From assembly GCF_030269515.1 (NCBI RefSeq), contig NZ_BSTM01000025.1:1-64000 (forward strand): a stretch of 64,000 nt of DNA. Direction: 5' to 3'. The stretch is from Actinomadura sp. NBRC 104412 (GTDB lineage Bacteria > Actinomycetota > Actinomycetes > Streptosporangiales > Streptosporangiaceae). The stretch's first letter is position 1; every line of letters begins with the position of its first letter. Below the pieces are notes generated by a model that was given only the letters and a program-made list of their open reading frames with translations, ran no database searches and was not told the DNA's origin. Positions 16,822 to 25,878 of the stretch are shown piece after piece. Made by a program: the position numbers and the translations under genes.

Positions 16822-17891
16822 CGGAAACGACGACACCCGCGCCGGACACCAGGGCCAAGGGGCGCGGCCGCCGCGCGCCCCGCCGCGAGCCCGAGGACGC
16901 CGAGATCCTGGGCCTGGGCCAACTGTTCGGCAGCGGCTTCGGCGGCATCTCGATCCTGCTCGTGCTGGGCTTCGCGCTGACGCTGTCCACCGACGTCTTC
17001 CTGACCGGTACCAACCTGGACAACCTGGGCCGGCAGGTGTCGATCTACGCCATCCTCGGGGTCGCGCAGCTCCTGGTGATCCTCACCGCGGGGATCGACC
17101 TGTCGGTGGGCTCGGTGGTCGGGCTGTCCGGGGTGATCGCGGCGCAGACGGTGTACGAGACCACCGGCACCGGCAGCATCGTGTGGGCGGCCGTGCTGGC
17201 GCTGGGCGCCGGCGCCCTCGCCGGGCTGGTCAACGGCGTGCTGGTCGCCGTCGTCAAGCTGCCGCCGTTCATCGTGACGCTCGGCATGATGGGCATCGCG
17301 CGCGGCGTGACGCTGCTGCTCACCGACGGCCGCACCATCCAGCCCCTGCCGGACGGGTTCTCCACGCTGGCGGGCGGCACCGTGCTCGGCATCGCCAACC
17401 TGACCTGGCTGATGGTCATCATCACCGTGGTGGTGGCGCTGTTCCTGCGCCGCACCGTCTGGGGCCGGTACCTGTACGCGGTCGGCTCGAACGCCGAGTC
17501 GGCGCGGCTCACCGGCGTCCCGGTGCGCGCCGTCCAGATCACCGCGTACACGCTGTGCGGGACGCTGGCGGCGCTGGCCGGGCTGCTGCTGGCGTCCAGG
17601 CTCGGCAACGGCGTGCCCACCGCGGGCACCGGGTACGAACTCCAGGCGATCGCGGCCTGCGTGATCGGCGGCGCCAGCCTGTTCGGGGCGCGCGGCACCG
17701 CGCTGGGCGCCCTGGTCGGCGCGCTGGTCGTGGGCCTGCTGGACAACGGCGGGACGCTGCTGGGCATCGACCCGTTCTGGTTGCAGATCTTCACCGGCGC
17801 GCTGATCCTGGCCGCGGTCGCCACCGAGCACCTGCGGAACCTGCGGATCGCGAGGCGGCCCGCCCCCACGGACGGCACGGCACCGGCATGA
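16818..17891 (+). CDS. RbsC-type sugar ABC permease
   Basis: A 357-residue polytopic membrane protein with 8-10 helices and the family features LTAGIDLSVGSVVGLSG and IAACVIGGASLFGARGT. It begins with a basic, hydrophilic tail of about 35 residues. It forms the channel for the RbsA/RbsB-type proteins encoded just before. The ATGA overlap couples it to both the ATPase and the kinase. Confidence 0.93.
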   Translation: MTETTTPAPDTRAKGRGRRAPRREPEDAEILGLGQLFGSGFGGISILLVLGFALTLSTDVFLTGTNLDNLGRQVSIYAILGVAQLLVILTAGIDLSVGSVVGLSGVIAAQTVYETTGTGSIVWAAVLALGAGALAGLVNGVLVAVVKLPPFIVTLGMMGIARGVTLLLTDGRTIQPLPDGFSTLAGGTVLGIANLTWLMVIITVVVALFLRRTVWGRYLYAVGSNAESARLTGVPVRAVQITAYTLCGTLAALAGLLLASRLGNGVPTAGTGYELQAIAACVIGGASLFGARGTALGALVGALVVGLLDNGGTLLGIDPFWLQIFTGALILAAVATEHLRNLRIARRPAPTDGTAPA

Positions 17892-19378
17892 TCATCGCGC
17901 ACGATCTCGGGACGACGGGCGACAAGGCGTCGCTGCACGAGGACGGCGGCCGGCTGGTCGCGGCGGTCACCGAACGGTACGGCACCCGGTTCGCCGCCGG
18001 GGGCGTGGCCGAGCAGGACCCGGCGGACTGGGTGCGGGCGGTCGCCGCGGCCACCCGGCGGCTGCTCGCCGAGACCGGCACCGCGCCGGACGCGGTACGG
18101 GCCGTCTCGTTCAGCGGCCAGATGATGGGCGCGGTGCTGCTCGACGCCGCCTTCCGTCCCGTCCGGCCCGCGCTGATCTGGGCCGACCACCGCAGCACGC
18201 GCCAGGCCGACCGGCTGAACGAGGCGCTGGGGGCCGGGGACGCGTACCGGCTGCTCGGGCACCGCGTCCACCCCACCTACTCGCTGGCGAAGATCCTGTG
18301 GGTGCGCGACCACGAGCCGGACGTGTTCGCGCGCGTCGCCCACGTGTGCCTGGCCAAGGACTACGCCGTCCACTGGCTGACCGGGCGGCTGGTCACCGAC
18401 CCTTCGGACGCGTCCAGCACCAACGCCTACGACCAGCGGGCCGGGACGTGGTCCGATCGTGTCCTGTCGGCCGCGGACCTCGACCCCGCGCTCTTCCCCG
18501 AGATCGTCCCCGCCACCACCGTGGCGGGGGAACTGTCGGCGGAACGCGCCGCCGAGACCGGGCTGCGTCCCGGCACGCCCGTCGTGCTCGGCGGCGGGGA
18601 CGGGCCCCTCGCCGCGCTGGGCGCGGGCATCATCGATCCGTCCGACGGCGCGTACGCCTACCTGGGCTCGTCCTCGTGGATCTCGCTGTCGGCGGCCGAG
18701 CCGCTGCACGACCCGGCGATGCGGACGATGACGTTCGACCATGTCGTCCCCGGACGGTACGTGCCGACCGCGACGATGCAGGCGGGCGGCGCGTCCCTGG
18801 AATGGGCCGCGGACGTGCTGCGTCCCGAGGCGGGGGAGCGGCGGTTCGAGGAGCTGACGGCCGAGGCCGCCGACGCCGACACCGCCGGGCTGTACTTCCT
18901 GCCGCACCTCCTCGGCGAGCGGTCGCCGTACTGGAACGCCGCCGCGCGCGGGGTGTTCCTCGGCCTGGCCCGCCACCACGGCCGGGCGGAGATGGCCCGC
19001 GCCGTCCTGGAGGGCGTCGCGTTCAACCTGCTCACCTGCGTGCTGGCGTTCCGCGAGGCCGGGCATCCGGTGGACCGGGTGGACGCGATCGGCGGCGGGG
19101 CCGCCAGCGACCTGTGGTTGCAGATCCTCGCCGACGCGTGGGGCGCGACCGTCCGCCGCCGCACGGTCGAGGAGGAGGCCAACAGCCTGGGCGCGGCCAT
19201 CACCGGTGCCGTGGGCGCGGGCCTGGTGCCCGGGTTCGAGGTGGCCCGTGACCTGTCGGAGGTCACGGCCGAGTTCGCGCCGGACCCGGCCAGGCACGCC
19301 GCGTACCGGGAGCGGCACGCCTCCTTCCTGGACGCCTACCGGCGCCTCGAACCGTGGTTCGAGCGGGAGAACCCATGA
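17888..19378 (+). CDS. FGGY-family carbohydrate kinase, xylulokinase-like
   Basis: The 496-residue protein begins IIAHDLGTTGDKASLHEDGG, the phosphate-1 loop of FGGY kinases, and has the second domain signature region with DAIGGGAASDLWLQILADAW. RPALIWADHRS and VCLAKDYAVHWLTG support xylulokinase-like substrate binding. It would phosphorylate the imported sugar or polyol. Coupled to the permease gene (ATGA) and to the dehydrogenase gene (ATGA). The substrate cannot be read from sequence alone. Confidence 0.88.
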   Translation: MIIAHDLGTTGDKASLHEDGGRLVAAVTERYGTRFAAGGVAEQDPADWVRAVAAATRRLLAETGTAPDAVRAVSFSGQMMGAVLLDAAFRPVRPALIWADHRSTRQADRLNEALGAGDAYRLLGHRVHPTYSLAKILWVRDHEPDVFARVAHVCLAKDYAVHWLTGRLVTDPSDASSTNAYDQRAGTWSDRVLSAADLDPALFPEIVPATTVAGELSAERAAETGLRPGTPVVLGGGDGPLAALGAGIIDPSDGAYAYLGSSSWISLSAAEPLHDPAMRTMTFDHVVPGRYVPTATMQAGGASLEWAADVLRPEAGERRFEELTAEAADADTAGLYFLPHLLGERSPYWNAAARGVFLGLARHHGRAEMARAVLEGVAFNLLTCVLAFREAGHPVDRVDAIGGGAASDLWLQILADAWGATVRRRTVEEEANSLGAAITGAVGAGLVPGFEVARDLSEVTAEFAPDPARHAAYRERHASFLDAYRRLEPWFERENP

Positions 19379-20340
19379 CGGGCGGCACCGTGCTGGTCAC
19401 GTCCCGCTCGTTCGGCGGCGGGACGGTGCGCTGCGAGGACCGGCTGACCGGCGCGGGGCTCACCGTGGTGCGCGGCTCCACCGCGCACGACCTGGACGAG
19501 CTGCGCCCGGTGCTGGCCGAGACGGTCGCCTGGATCGCCGGGACCGCACCCATCACCCGCGACCACCTGGCGGCGGCCCCGAGGCTGCGCGTCATCGCCC
19601 GGTACGGCGTCGGCGTCGACAACGTGGACCTGGACGCCGCCGCCGGCCACGGCGTCACGGTGACGAACACGCCGGGCGCCAACAGCGAGGCGGTCGCCGA
19701 CCTGGCCGTCGCGCTGCTGCTCGCCGCGCTGCGCGAGATCGTCCCCGCCGGACGGGACGTGCGGCAGGGGACGTGGCGACCGCGCCGCGGCCGGGAGCTG
19801 GGCGCGCTGACCGTGGGCATCGCCGGGTTCGGGCGGATCGGGCGCGGCGTGGCGCGCCGCCTCGCGGGGTTCGGCGCGCGCGTGCTCGCCCACGACCCGT
19901 ACGTGGAGCAGGCGGACGTCCCGCTTGTGTCCATGAAGACGCTGGCCGGGAGCTGCGACGCCGTCACCCTGCACGCGCCCGGCGGGACCACGCTGGTCGA
20001 CGCCGCCTGGCTGGCACGTGCCAAACCCGGGTCGATCCTGGTCAACACGGCCCGCGCCGATCTGGTCGACGAGCCCGCCGTGGCGGCGGCGCTCCGGGGC
20101 GGCCGGCTGCGCGCCTACGCCACCGACGTCCTGGCGGACGAGCGGCCCGGCGGGCTGCTGGCGCCCGACCTCGCCGACCGGGTCCTGGTCACGCCGCACA
20201 TCGGCGCGCACACGGTCGAGGCCGTGGACCGGATGGGCCAGGGTGCCACGGACGCCGTGCTCTCCGCGTTGGGGCTCTCCGGGTCAGGGCTCTCCGGGTC
20301 AGGCGGCCGGGCCGAGGGGCACCATGCCGCACCCCGCTGA
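19375..20340 (+). CDS. D-2-hydroxyacid dehydrogenase, PGDH-like
   Basis: A 321-residue NAD(P)-dependent enzyme: GIAGFGRIGRGVARRLAGFG is the nucleotide loop, NTARADLVDE carries the catalytic Arg region, and VTPHIGAHTVEA the catalytic His. Such enzymes oxidise or reduce 2-hydroxy acids. In this operon it may act on a sugar acid derived from the imported sugar. The C-terminal end carries a small 15-bp tandem duplication (20275-20304) giving a Gly/Ser-rich tail. ATG overlaps the kinase stop. Confidence 0.85.
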   Translation: MTGGTVLVTSRSFGGGTVRCEDRLTGAGLTVVRGSTAHDLDELRPVLAETVAWIAGTAPITRDHLAAAPRLRVIARYGVGVDNVDLDAAAGHGVTVTNTPGANSEAVADLAVALLLAALREIVPAGRDVRQGTWRPRRGRELGALTVGIAGFGRIGRGVARRLAGFGARVLAHDPYVEQADVPLVSMKTLAGSCDAVTLHAPGGTTLVDAAWLARAKPGSILVNTARADLVDEPAVAAALRGGRLRAYATDVLADERPGGLLAPDLADRVLVTPHIGAHTVEAVDRMGQGATDAVLSALGLSGSGLSGSGGRAEGHHAAPR

Positions 20341-20385
20341 GCGGGACGAGCGAGGAACGAGCGAGTGGAGCAAGGGGGGAAGGCG

Positions 20386-21324
20386 GTGCCTGAAGGCGCC
20401 CCGGAGGCGAGCGGCCGAGACGACCAGATCATGGAGTTCGTGGGGGTCAGCACGGCAGGATCCTCGATCATGAAGGTGTTCCCCGCGTGGGCGCGGGCGC
20501 TGGGGCTGCCCGGGGCGCGGCTGGTCGGGCACGACGTGCCGCTGGACGCCCCGCCGCGCGCCTACCGCGAGCTGGTCGCCGCGATGCGGGACGACCCGCG
20601 GCGGCGCGGCGCCCTGGTGACCACCCACAAGATCGCGATCCATCGGGCGGCGGCCGACCTGTTCGACGAGATCGACGACTTCGGGACGCTGGCCGGGGAG
20701 ATCTCCTCGATCTCCAAGCGCGGCGACCGCCTCGTCGGGCACGCCAAGGACCCGATCACGGCCGGGCTCGCCCTGGAGGAGTTCCTGGATCCCCGCCATT
20801 TCGCGCGGACCGGCGGCCGGGTGCTGTGCCTGGGCGCGGGCGGCGCGGGGACGGCGATCGCCTGGTACCTCGCGCGGCGCCCGGACGCGCCCGAGGAGAT
20901 CATCTGCACGGATGTGGACGAGCAACGGCTGCGCGCGCTGGAGGACCTCCTCGCCCGGAGCGGCACCGGGACGAAGCTCACCACGCACCTGGTGAAGGGC
21001 AGGGCCGACCACGTCCTCGACGGCCTGCCCCCCGGCAGCCTGGTGGTGAACGCCAGCGGGCTGGGCAAGGACCGACCCGGATCGCCCCTCGGCCCGGACG
21101 CGGCCTTCCCGCGCGGCGCGCTCGTCTGGGAGCTCAACTACCGTGGCGAGCTGGACTTCCTGCACGCCGCGCGGGCGCAGCGCGAGGCGGCCGGGCTCAC
21201 GGTGGTGGACGGCTGGCGGTACTTCATCCACGGCTGGTCGCAGGTGATCGCGGAGGTGTTCGACCTGCCGATGGGACCCGAGGTCGTGGACGAGCTGTCG
21301 CGGATCGCCGCCGAGGTCCGATGA
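20386..21324 (+). CDS. Shikimate/quinate dehydrogenase-like protein
   Basis: This protein of about 312 residues has the shikimate dehydrogenase plan: a substrate domain with FVGVSTAGSSIM, LVTTHKIAIHRAA (TTHK in place of the usual NxTxPxK), and VLCLGAGGAGTAIAWYLARR for NAD(P), then VNASGLGKDRPGSPLG. The catalytic Lys is kept. Housekeeping AroE is an unlikely role in this operon; it may oxidise a polyol or sugar acid. The start is uncertain: I use GTG 20386 behind AAGGGGGG; GTG 20365 and ATG 20431 are alternatives. Confidence 0.8.
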   Translation: MPEGAPEASGRDDQIMEFVGVSTAGSSIMKVFPAWARALGLPGARLVGHDVPLDAPPRAYRELVAAMRDDPRRRGALVTTHKIAIHRAAADLFDEIDDFGTLAGEISSISKRGDRLVGHAKDPITAGLALEEFLDPRHFARTGGRVLCLGAGGAGTAIAWYLARRPDAPEEIICTDVDEQRLRALEDLLARSGTGTKLTTHLVKGRADHVLDGLPPGSLVVNASGLGKDRPGSPLGPDAAFPRGALVWELNYRGELDFLHAARAQREAAGLTVVDGWRYFIHGWSQVIAEVFDLPMGPEVVDELSRIAAEVR

Positions 21325-22256
21325 TCCGCACGGCGCTGGGCGACATCGCGGACGACCGGCTCGGCCGCACCGACTACCACGAGCATCTGTTCCAGGTGAG
21401 CCCGCTGCTCCCCGGGGACGAGCTCGACGACGAGGAACGCAGCGGCGCCGAGGCCGGGCACCTGCGCGCGGCGGGGATCGAGGCGATGGTCGAGGCCACG
21501 CCGTGCGGACTCAGCCGGGACGCGCGGGCCGTCGCCCGCATCGCCGCGTCCACCGGCCTGAACATCGTGCTGACGACGGGCGCGCACCGCGTCGAGCACT
21601 ACGCCGCCGACCATCCGCTGCTGCGCATGGACACCGTCGCGCTCGCCCGGCTGTTCATCGCCGAGCTGACCGAGGGCGTCCGCGCGGACGGCGACCTGGG
21701 CACGCCGCGTCCGGACGCGCCCGCCGCCGGGCTGCTCAAGGCGGGGATCGGCTACTGGCGCATCGGCCCGTTCGAGCGCCGCGTCCTCGAAGGGGTGGCC
21801 GAGGCGCACCGCGCCACCGGCGCACCGGTCATGGTGCACCTGGAGTACGGCAGCGCCGCGTTCGAGGTCCTGGAGGAGCTGAACGCGCTGGGCGTCGCGT
21901 CCCACCGGGTCGTGCTGGCCCACGCCGACCGCAACCCCGACCCGGGCCTGCACGCCGAGCTGTGCGCGGCCGGCGCCTACCTCGGTTACGACGGGATGGC
22001 CCGGCACCGGAACCGGCCCGACTCGGCCGTCCTGGACTGCCTGCTGCGCACCGCCGAGCGCGGCGGCGCCGACCGGCTGCTGCTCGGCGGGGACGTCGCC
22101 CGCCGCACCCGCTACCGCGCGTACGGAGGGATGCCGGGCCTGGAGTACCTGCCGCGCCGCTTCGTGCCGCGCGTGGAGGAGGCGGGCGGTGCCGATCTGG
22201 TGCGCCGTATCCTCGTCGGCAACCCGGCCCGCCTCCTTGGCTGGAGCGCCTCCTGA
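21321..22256 (+). CDS. Phosphotriesterase-family lactonase-like hydrolase
   Basis: A PTE-fold protein of 311 residues. Metal ligands are visible: the HEH pair in TDYHEHLF, a Lys in GLLKAGIGYW suited to carboxylation, His in VMVHLEYG and VVLAHADRNPD, and Asp in LLLGGDVARR. Bacterial cog1735 members such as Lmo2620 hydrolyse phosphorylated sugar lactones. With a kinase and dehydrogenases in the same operon, a sugar-lactone (phosphate) hydrolase is the best guess. ATGA overlap with the previous gene; last gene of the operon. Confidence 0.8.
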   Translation: MIRTALGDIADDRLGRTDYHEHLFQVSPLLPGDELDDEERSGAEAGHLRAAGIEAMVEATPCGLSRDARAVARIAASTGLNIVLTTGAHRVEHYAADHPLLRMDTVALARLFIAELTEGVRADGDLGTPRPDAPAAGLLKAGIGYWRIGPFERRVLEGVAEAHRATGAPVMVHLEYGSAAFEVLEELNALGVASHRVVLAHADRNPDPGLHAELCAAGAYLGYDGMARHRNRPDSAVLDCLLRTAERGGADRLLLGGDVARRTRYRAYGGMPGLEYLPRRFVPRVEEAGGADLVRRILVGNPARLLGWSAS

Positions 22257-22370
22257 CCCGGTCTTCACGCACGGCGGCCGAGTTCTAGAGCTGATCAACG
22301 ACCGTCCATGTCTGCGCAAGAGTTCCCGCGAGCGTGATTCGTACCGGACCCTCCCCGGTATGGACGACAT

Positions 22371-23339
22371 ATGCAGCAGCCGCCCGCCGGACACGAACGT
22401 CCACCCGGCGCCGGACGCCCCGAACCCGCGCGTCCCGCCGCCACCGCAAGCCGCGAACGGCCGAGTCCCGACGGCGACCGGCCGCATCCCGATCCCGACG
22501 TCCTGCTGGACGTCCCGGTCGTCAAGGTCGACGAGATCGACCTGGAGGTGGAGAACCTGCGCGCCCGGGTGGCGCTGCAGGCGAGCGTGCTCGACCTGCT
22601 GACCCTGGACGTCGGCGCGGACGTCGCCCTGGGCCGCGTCAAGCTGACGATCAAGGGCGTGGAGGCGCAGGCGCTGCTCAAGGTCCGCCTGGACAACGTC
22701 GAGCACATCCTCAGGCGGGTGCTGGAGACGATCGACCACAACCCCGAGATCCTCACCAACCTCACCCGCGGCGCCGGCCGCGCCGTGGGCGAGGTCGGCA
22801 AGGGCGCCGGTGGAGCGGTCAGCGACGTGGGCAAGGGCGCCCAAGGGGCCGTTGAGGACGTGGGCAAGGGCGCGGGAGGCGCCGTCCAGGACGTGGGCGG
22901 CGGCGCCGGCGAGGCCACCAAGGAGGTCGGCTCCGGCGCGGGAGAAGCGGCGAAGGACGTCGGAGAGGGCGCCGGGCAGGCCACCAAGGACGTCGGGGCG
23001 GGGGCCGGTGAGGCCACCAAGGACGTCGGGGCGGGCGCGGGGGAGACCGCCAAGGACGTCGGTTCCGGGGCGGGGGAAGCCGCCAAGGATGTCGGCTCCG
23101 GTGCAGGCGAGGCCACCAAGGGCGCGGGTGAGGCGGCCAAGGGCGTCACCGACACGGCCAAGGGCGCCGCGGACACGGCCAAGGGCGCCGCGGAGGGCGA
23201 GGGCGGCGGCCGGCAGGAGCCGCAGGACACCACGGACCTTCCGGCGGGCGAGCTGGCCGGTGCGCTGGCCAAGAAGTCGGTCCAGGCGGGATGGGACGCG
23301 GCGGGCCGTATCGCGGAAGCGATGCGGCGGATCTCCTGA
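22371..23339 (+). CDS. Protein with 11-residue LEA-like repeats
   Basis: The 322-residue protein has a disordered N-terminus (1-45), a conserved core (about 46-130; VVKVDEIDLEVENLRARVAL and VKLTIKGVEAQALLKVRLDN) found in other actinomycetes, and then ten tandem 11-mers of the type GAGEATKDVGA (134-243), followed by further GAG/AAKG units and a C-terminal helix. The 11-residue period resembles group 3 LEA or apolipoprotein helices that bind membranes or protect against drying. No signal peptide. Function unknown. The binding site before the ATG is weak. Confidence 0.7.
   Translation: MQQPPAGHERPPGAGRPEPARPAATASRERPSPDGDRPHPDPDVLLDVPVVKVDEIDLEVENLRARVALQASVLDLLTLDVGADVALGRVKLTIKGVEAQALLKVRLDNVEHILRRVLETIDHNPEILTNLTRGAGRAVGEVGKGAGGAVSDVGKGAQGAVEDVGKGAGGAVQDVGGGAGEATKEVGSGAGEAAKDVGEGAGQATKDVGAGAGEATKDVGAGAGETAKDVGSGAGEAAKDVGSGAGEATKGAGEAAKGVTDTAKGAADTAKGAAEGEGGGRQEPQDTTDLPAGELAGALAKKSVQAGWDAAGRIAEAMRRIS
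22770..23099 (+). repeat. Ten 33-bp coding repeats
   Basis: Ten units of 33 bp encode the 11-residue repeats of the LEA-like protein. They are imperfect at the DNA level and stay in frame. They are coding repeats, not a CRISPR array. Confidence 0.75.
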
Positions 23340-23356
23340 GGCGGAAGGAACGCGCC

Positions 23357-23587
23357 ATGCCCGAACGGGAACCCGATGTGGAGATCAGCGCCTCGGCGAA
23401 GGCCGACGAGCTGGTCGTCCATGAGAAGCCGGAGATCGAGGAGACCACCCACACGTCCCCGGACGGCGACTCCGAGATCCGTACCGAGCGGACCAACCTG
23501 CCCGGCAGCACGGAACCGGGCGCCGTCTACCGCGACATCCGCATCGACCACCGTCTCGCCGCCCGGCTGAAGGACGAGGGCGACTGA
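23357..23587 (+). CDS. Small acidic hypothetical protein
   Basis: A 76-residue protein, hydrophilic and rich in Glu and Asp, with DVEISASAKADELVVHEKPE at the start. It has no recognised family. The ATG has GGAAGGAA upstream and lies 17 bp after the repeat protein, so the two are almost certainly cotranscribed. Confidence 0.6.
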   Translation: MPEREPDVEISASAKADELVVHEKPEIEETTHTSPDGDSEIRTERTNLPGSTEPGAVYRDIRIDHRLAARLKDEGD

Positions 23588-23632
23588 TCGTCCCCCGGCG
23601 GCCGGGCGGGTCGACGGCGGTCCCGGGACGGC

Positions 23633-25876
23633 TCAGTCGCCGTCGCCGGGGCGGATGTTGAAGTTGTCCCGGAAGACGTTGTCCGGGTCGTAGCGGCGCT
23701 TGAGCTCGCGCAGCCGCCGCAACGTCTCCGGGGGCCACGCCTCGAGCAGCCGTTCCGGACGGGTGTCGGTCTCGAAGTTGAGGTACGTCCCGGAGAGGTG
23801 GGGGCTCAGCGCCTCCCACGCGCGGTTCAGCCGTTGCCGGTTCGCGCCGAAGGCGCTCATCTGGAAGTTGGCGGACCGTCCGGCGAACGCGGTGGCGTCG
23901 GCCGGCACGTCGGCGGAGGCGCCTCCCATGGAACGGATCTGGAAGAAGTACACCTGCCCGCCGCGCACCAGCGCCGCGGCCGCCTCCGCCAGCTCGGGCG
24001 TGAGATGGTCGGCCAGCCCGGCGCGGGTGACCGGTTCGCCCTGCGCCTCGTGGGTGGACGGCGGCGCGTCCATCACCGCCGCGTACGGCTTGATCTCGAT
24101 GGAGTAGTCCAGCAGCGGCGCCGTCTCGGCGATGGGCTTGAGGCGTTGGACCACCGTCTCCGGGTCGTCGCTGTCGACCACCCCCATCACCTGGGCGATG
24201 GGCGGCATCCCGGGACGCGGCGCCCCCATGATGACCGAGGTGGTCGTGTCGCGCGGCGCGGCCTCCATCGCGGCGCCCCACCTGCGCAGGAAGCCGGCGG
24301 TGTCGGACGCGTCGAACACGAACTGCCCGAAGGCCACGTCACCGACCTCGTCCACCTCGAACTCGAAGGAGGTGACGATGCCGAAGTTGGCGCCGGCGCC
24401 GCGCACCGCCCAGAACAGGTCGGGGTTCTCGGTCTCGCTCGCCCGCACGTGGGACCCGTCCGCCAGCACGAGCTCGGCGGCGCGCAGGTGGTCGAGGGTG
24501 AGGCCGTGCTCGCGGACGAGCCAGCCGATCCCGCCGGCCGTGGCGAGCCCGCCGACGCCGACGCCGCCGTAGTCGCCCGAGGTGAGCGCCCAGCCGTGGG
24601 GTGCGAGCGCCGCCGCGACGTCCCGCCAGCGCGCGCCCGGCCCGATGCGGACGCGCCGGGTGTCCTTGTCGAGGACCTCGACGGCGTTGAGCGCGCCCAC
24701 GTCGATGATGATGCCGCCATGGTTGGTGGACCGTCCGCTGATGCCGTGCCCGCCGCTGCGGATCGACAGCTTCACCGGCTGCGTGCGCGCGTACGCGAGG
24801 GCGTCGGCGACCTCCGCCGGCGTGCGGGGCCGCAGGACGAGCCCGGGTGAGCCGCCCCGCAGGTAGTTCGAGCGGACGCTCGCGTACGCGGCGTCCCCCG
24901 GCTCGACCGCCAGGTCCTTGAGGGACGCGGGGACGGCGTCGTAGTCGATGCCGCGATGCCGCCGCTCGCGGACGAAGAGGCTGGGGACGGTGCCGGTGCG
25001 GACGCCGCGGGCGGAGCGTTCGGCGTCCACCGCCTCGCGCAGCGCCGGGACGACCTCGCGGGCGAACCGCGTCATCGTCGCCGGGTCGTCCGACATGAGG
25101 ATGAACGTGCCGACGCCGTGGTCCACGGCGAGCGGGAGCAGCCGCGCGGCCCACTGGTCGCCCGGCCCGTCGAACGGGTCGATGTTCAGCAGCCGTCGGA
25201 TCTCGCGCGGATCGCGGCCCGCCTCCTCGGCGGCGGAGTCGATGATCGCGTTCCCGTCGGCGAGCCCGCCGGGCGGCAGGAACCGCAGGGTCGGCAGCCA
25301 GCCGTCGCCCGCCCGCCCGATGAGCCGCAGCATCCGCGGCCTCAGCGCGCCGATCCAGATCGGGACGGTGTGCGCGGGCGCCGGTCCGCGCTCGGCCCCG
25401 TCCAGCCGGTAGTGGTCGCCGGAGTAGCGCAGCGGGGAACGGTCGGCGCCCGCCCACAGGCCCCGGATGACCTCGATCGCCTCCTCCAGCGCGTCCACCG
25501 CCTCGGCGGGCGTCAGCGGCTCGGCGCCCATGGCCCGCGCGGCGTCCCGGTACGGGGCGGCCCCGGCGCCCAGGCCCAGCTCGACGCGCCCGCCGGACAG
25601 CAGGTCGAGGTTGGCCGCCGCGCGTGCCAGCACCGGGGCGGGGCGCAGCGGCACGTTCAGGACGTTGGCGGCCAGGTGGATGCGTTCGGTGCGCGCGGCC
25701 ACGTAGGACAGCAGCGTCCAGGTGTCCAGGAAACGCGGCTGGTAGGGGTGGTCCTGGAAGGTGACCAGGTCGAAAGCCAGCTCCTCGCTCAGCGCGGCCA
25801 GCTCGACCGGTGCCCCCGGGTCGTCGCTCGCCGGGGTCAGGAACGTCCCGAACCGCAGGGGGTGCCCGTAGTCCAT
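23633..25876 (-). CDS. Fusion of luciferase-like oxidoreductase and BBE-type FAD oxidase
   Basis: The 747-residue protein joins two redox enzymes. Residues 1-300 are a luciferase-like (LLM) flavin or F420 domain (FQDHPYQPRFLDTWTLLSYV, GGRVELGLGAG). After a linker, residues 330-747 are a VAO/BBE flavoprotein: KLSIRSGGHGISGRST carries the His for covalent FAD, VGVGGLATAGGIGWL the FAD loop, and YDPDNVFRDNFNIRP the BBE C-terminus. The Cys used for a second FAD link is absent (GDYGGVG), so a single link is expected. ATG 25876 follows AAAGGA and starts 2 bp after the stop of the paralogue upstream. Confidence 0.85.
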   Translation of the reverse strand: MDYGHPLRFGTFLTPASDDPGAPVELAALSEELAFDLVTFQDHPYQPRFLDTWTLLSYVAARTERIHLAANVLNVPLRPAPVLARAAANLDLLSGGRVELGLGAGAAPYRDAARAMGAEPLTPAEAVDALEEAIEVIRGLWAGADRSPLRYSGDHYRLDGAERGPAPAHTVPIWIGALRPRMLRLIGRAGDGWLPTLRFLPPGGLADGNAIIDSAAEEAGRDPREIRRLLNIDPFDGPGDQWAARLLPLAVDHGVGTFILMSDDPATMTRFAREVVPALREAVDAERSARGVRTGTVPSLFVRERRHRGIDYDAVPASLKDLAVEPGDAAYASVRSNYLRGGSPGLVLRPRTPAEVADALAYARTQPVKLSIRSGGHGISGRSTNHGGIIIDVGALNAVEVLDKDTRRVRIGPGARWRDVAAALAPHGWALTSGDYGGVGVGGLATAGGIGWLVREHGLTLDHLRAAELVLADGSHVRASETENPDLFWAVRGAGANFGIVTSFEFEVDEVGDVAFGQFVFDASDTAGFLRRWGAAMEAAPRDTTTSVIMGAPRPGMPPIAQVMGVVDSDDPETVVQRLKPIAETAPLLDYSIEIKPYAAVMDAPPSTHEAQGEPVTRAGLADHLTPELAEAAAALVRGGQVYFFQIRSMGGASADVPADATAFAGRSANFQMSAFGANRQRLNRAWEALSPHLSGTYLNFETDTRPERLLEAWPPETLRRLRELKRRYDPDNVFRDNFNIRPGDGD

Positions 25877-25878
25877 GA

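Noticed and set aside
20386-21324. Calling the shikimate-dehydrogenase-like gene aroE
   Set aside because: It lies inside a sugar operon with no other aromatic amino-acid genes, and the substrate loop differs (TTHK), so a housekeeping role is not supported.
22770-23099. Regular 33-bp repeats considered as a CRISPR array
   Set aside because: There are no unique spacers; the units are contiguous, in frame and encode 11-residue repeats.
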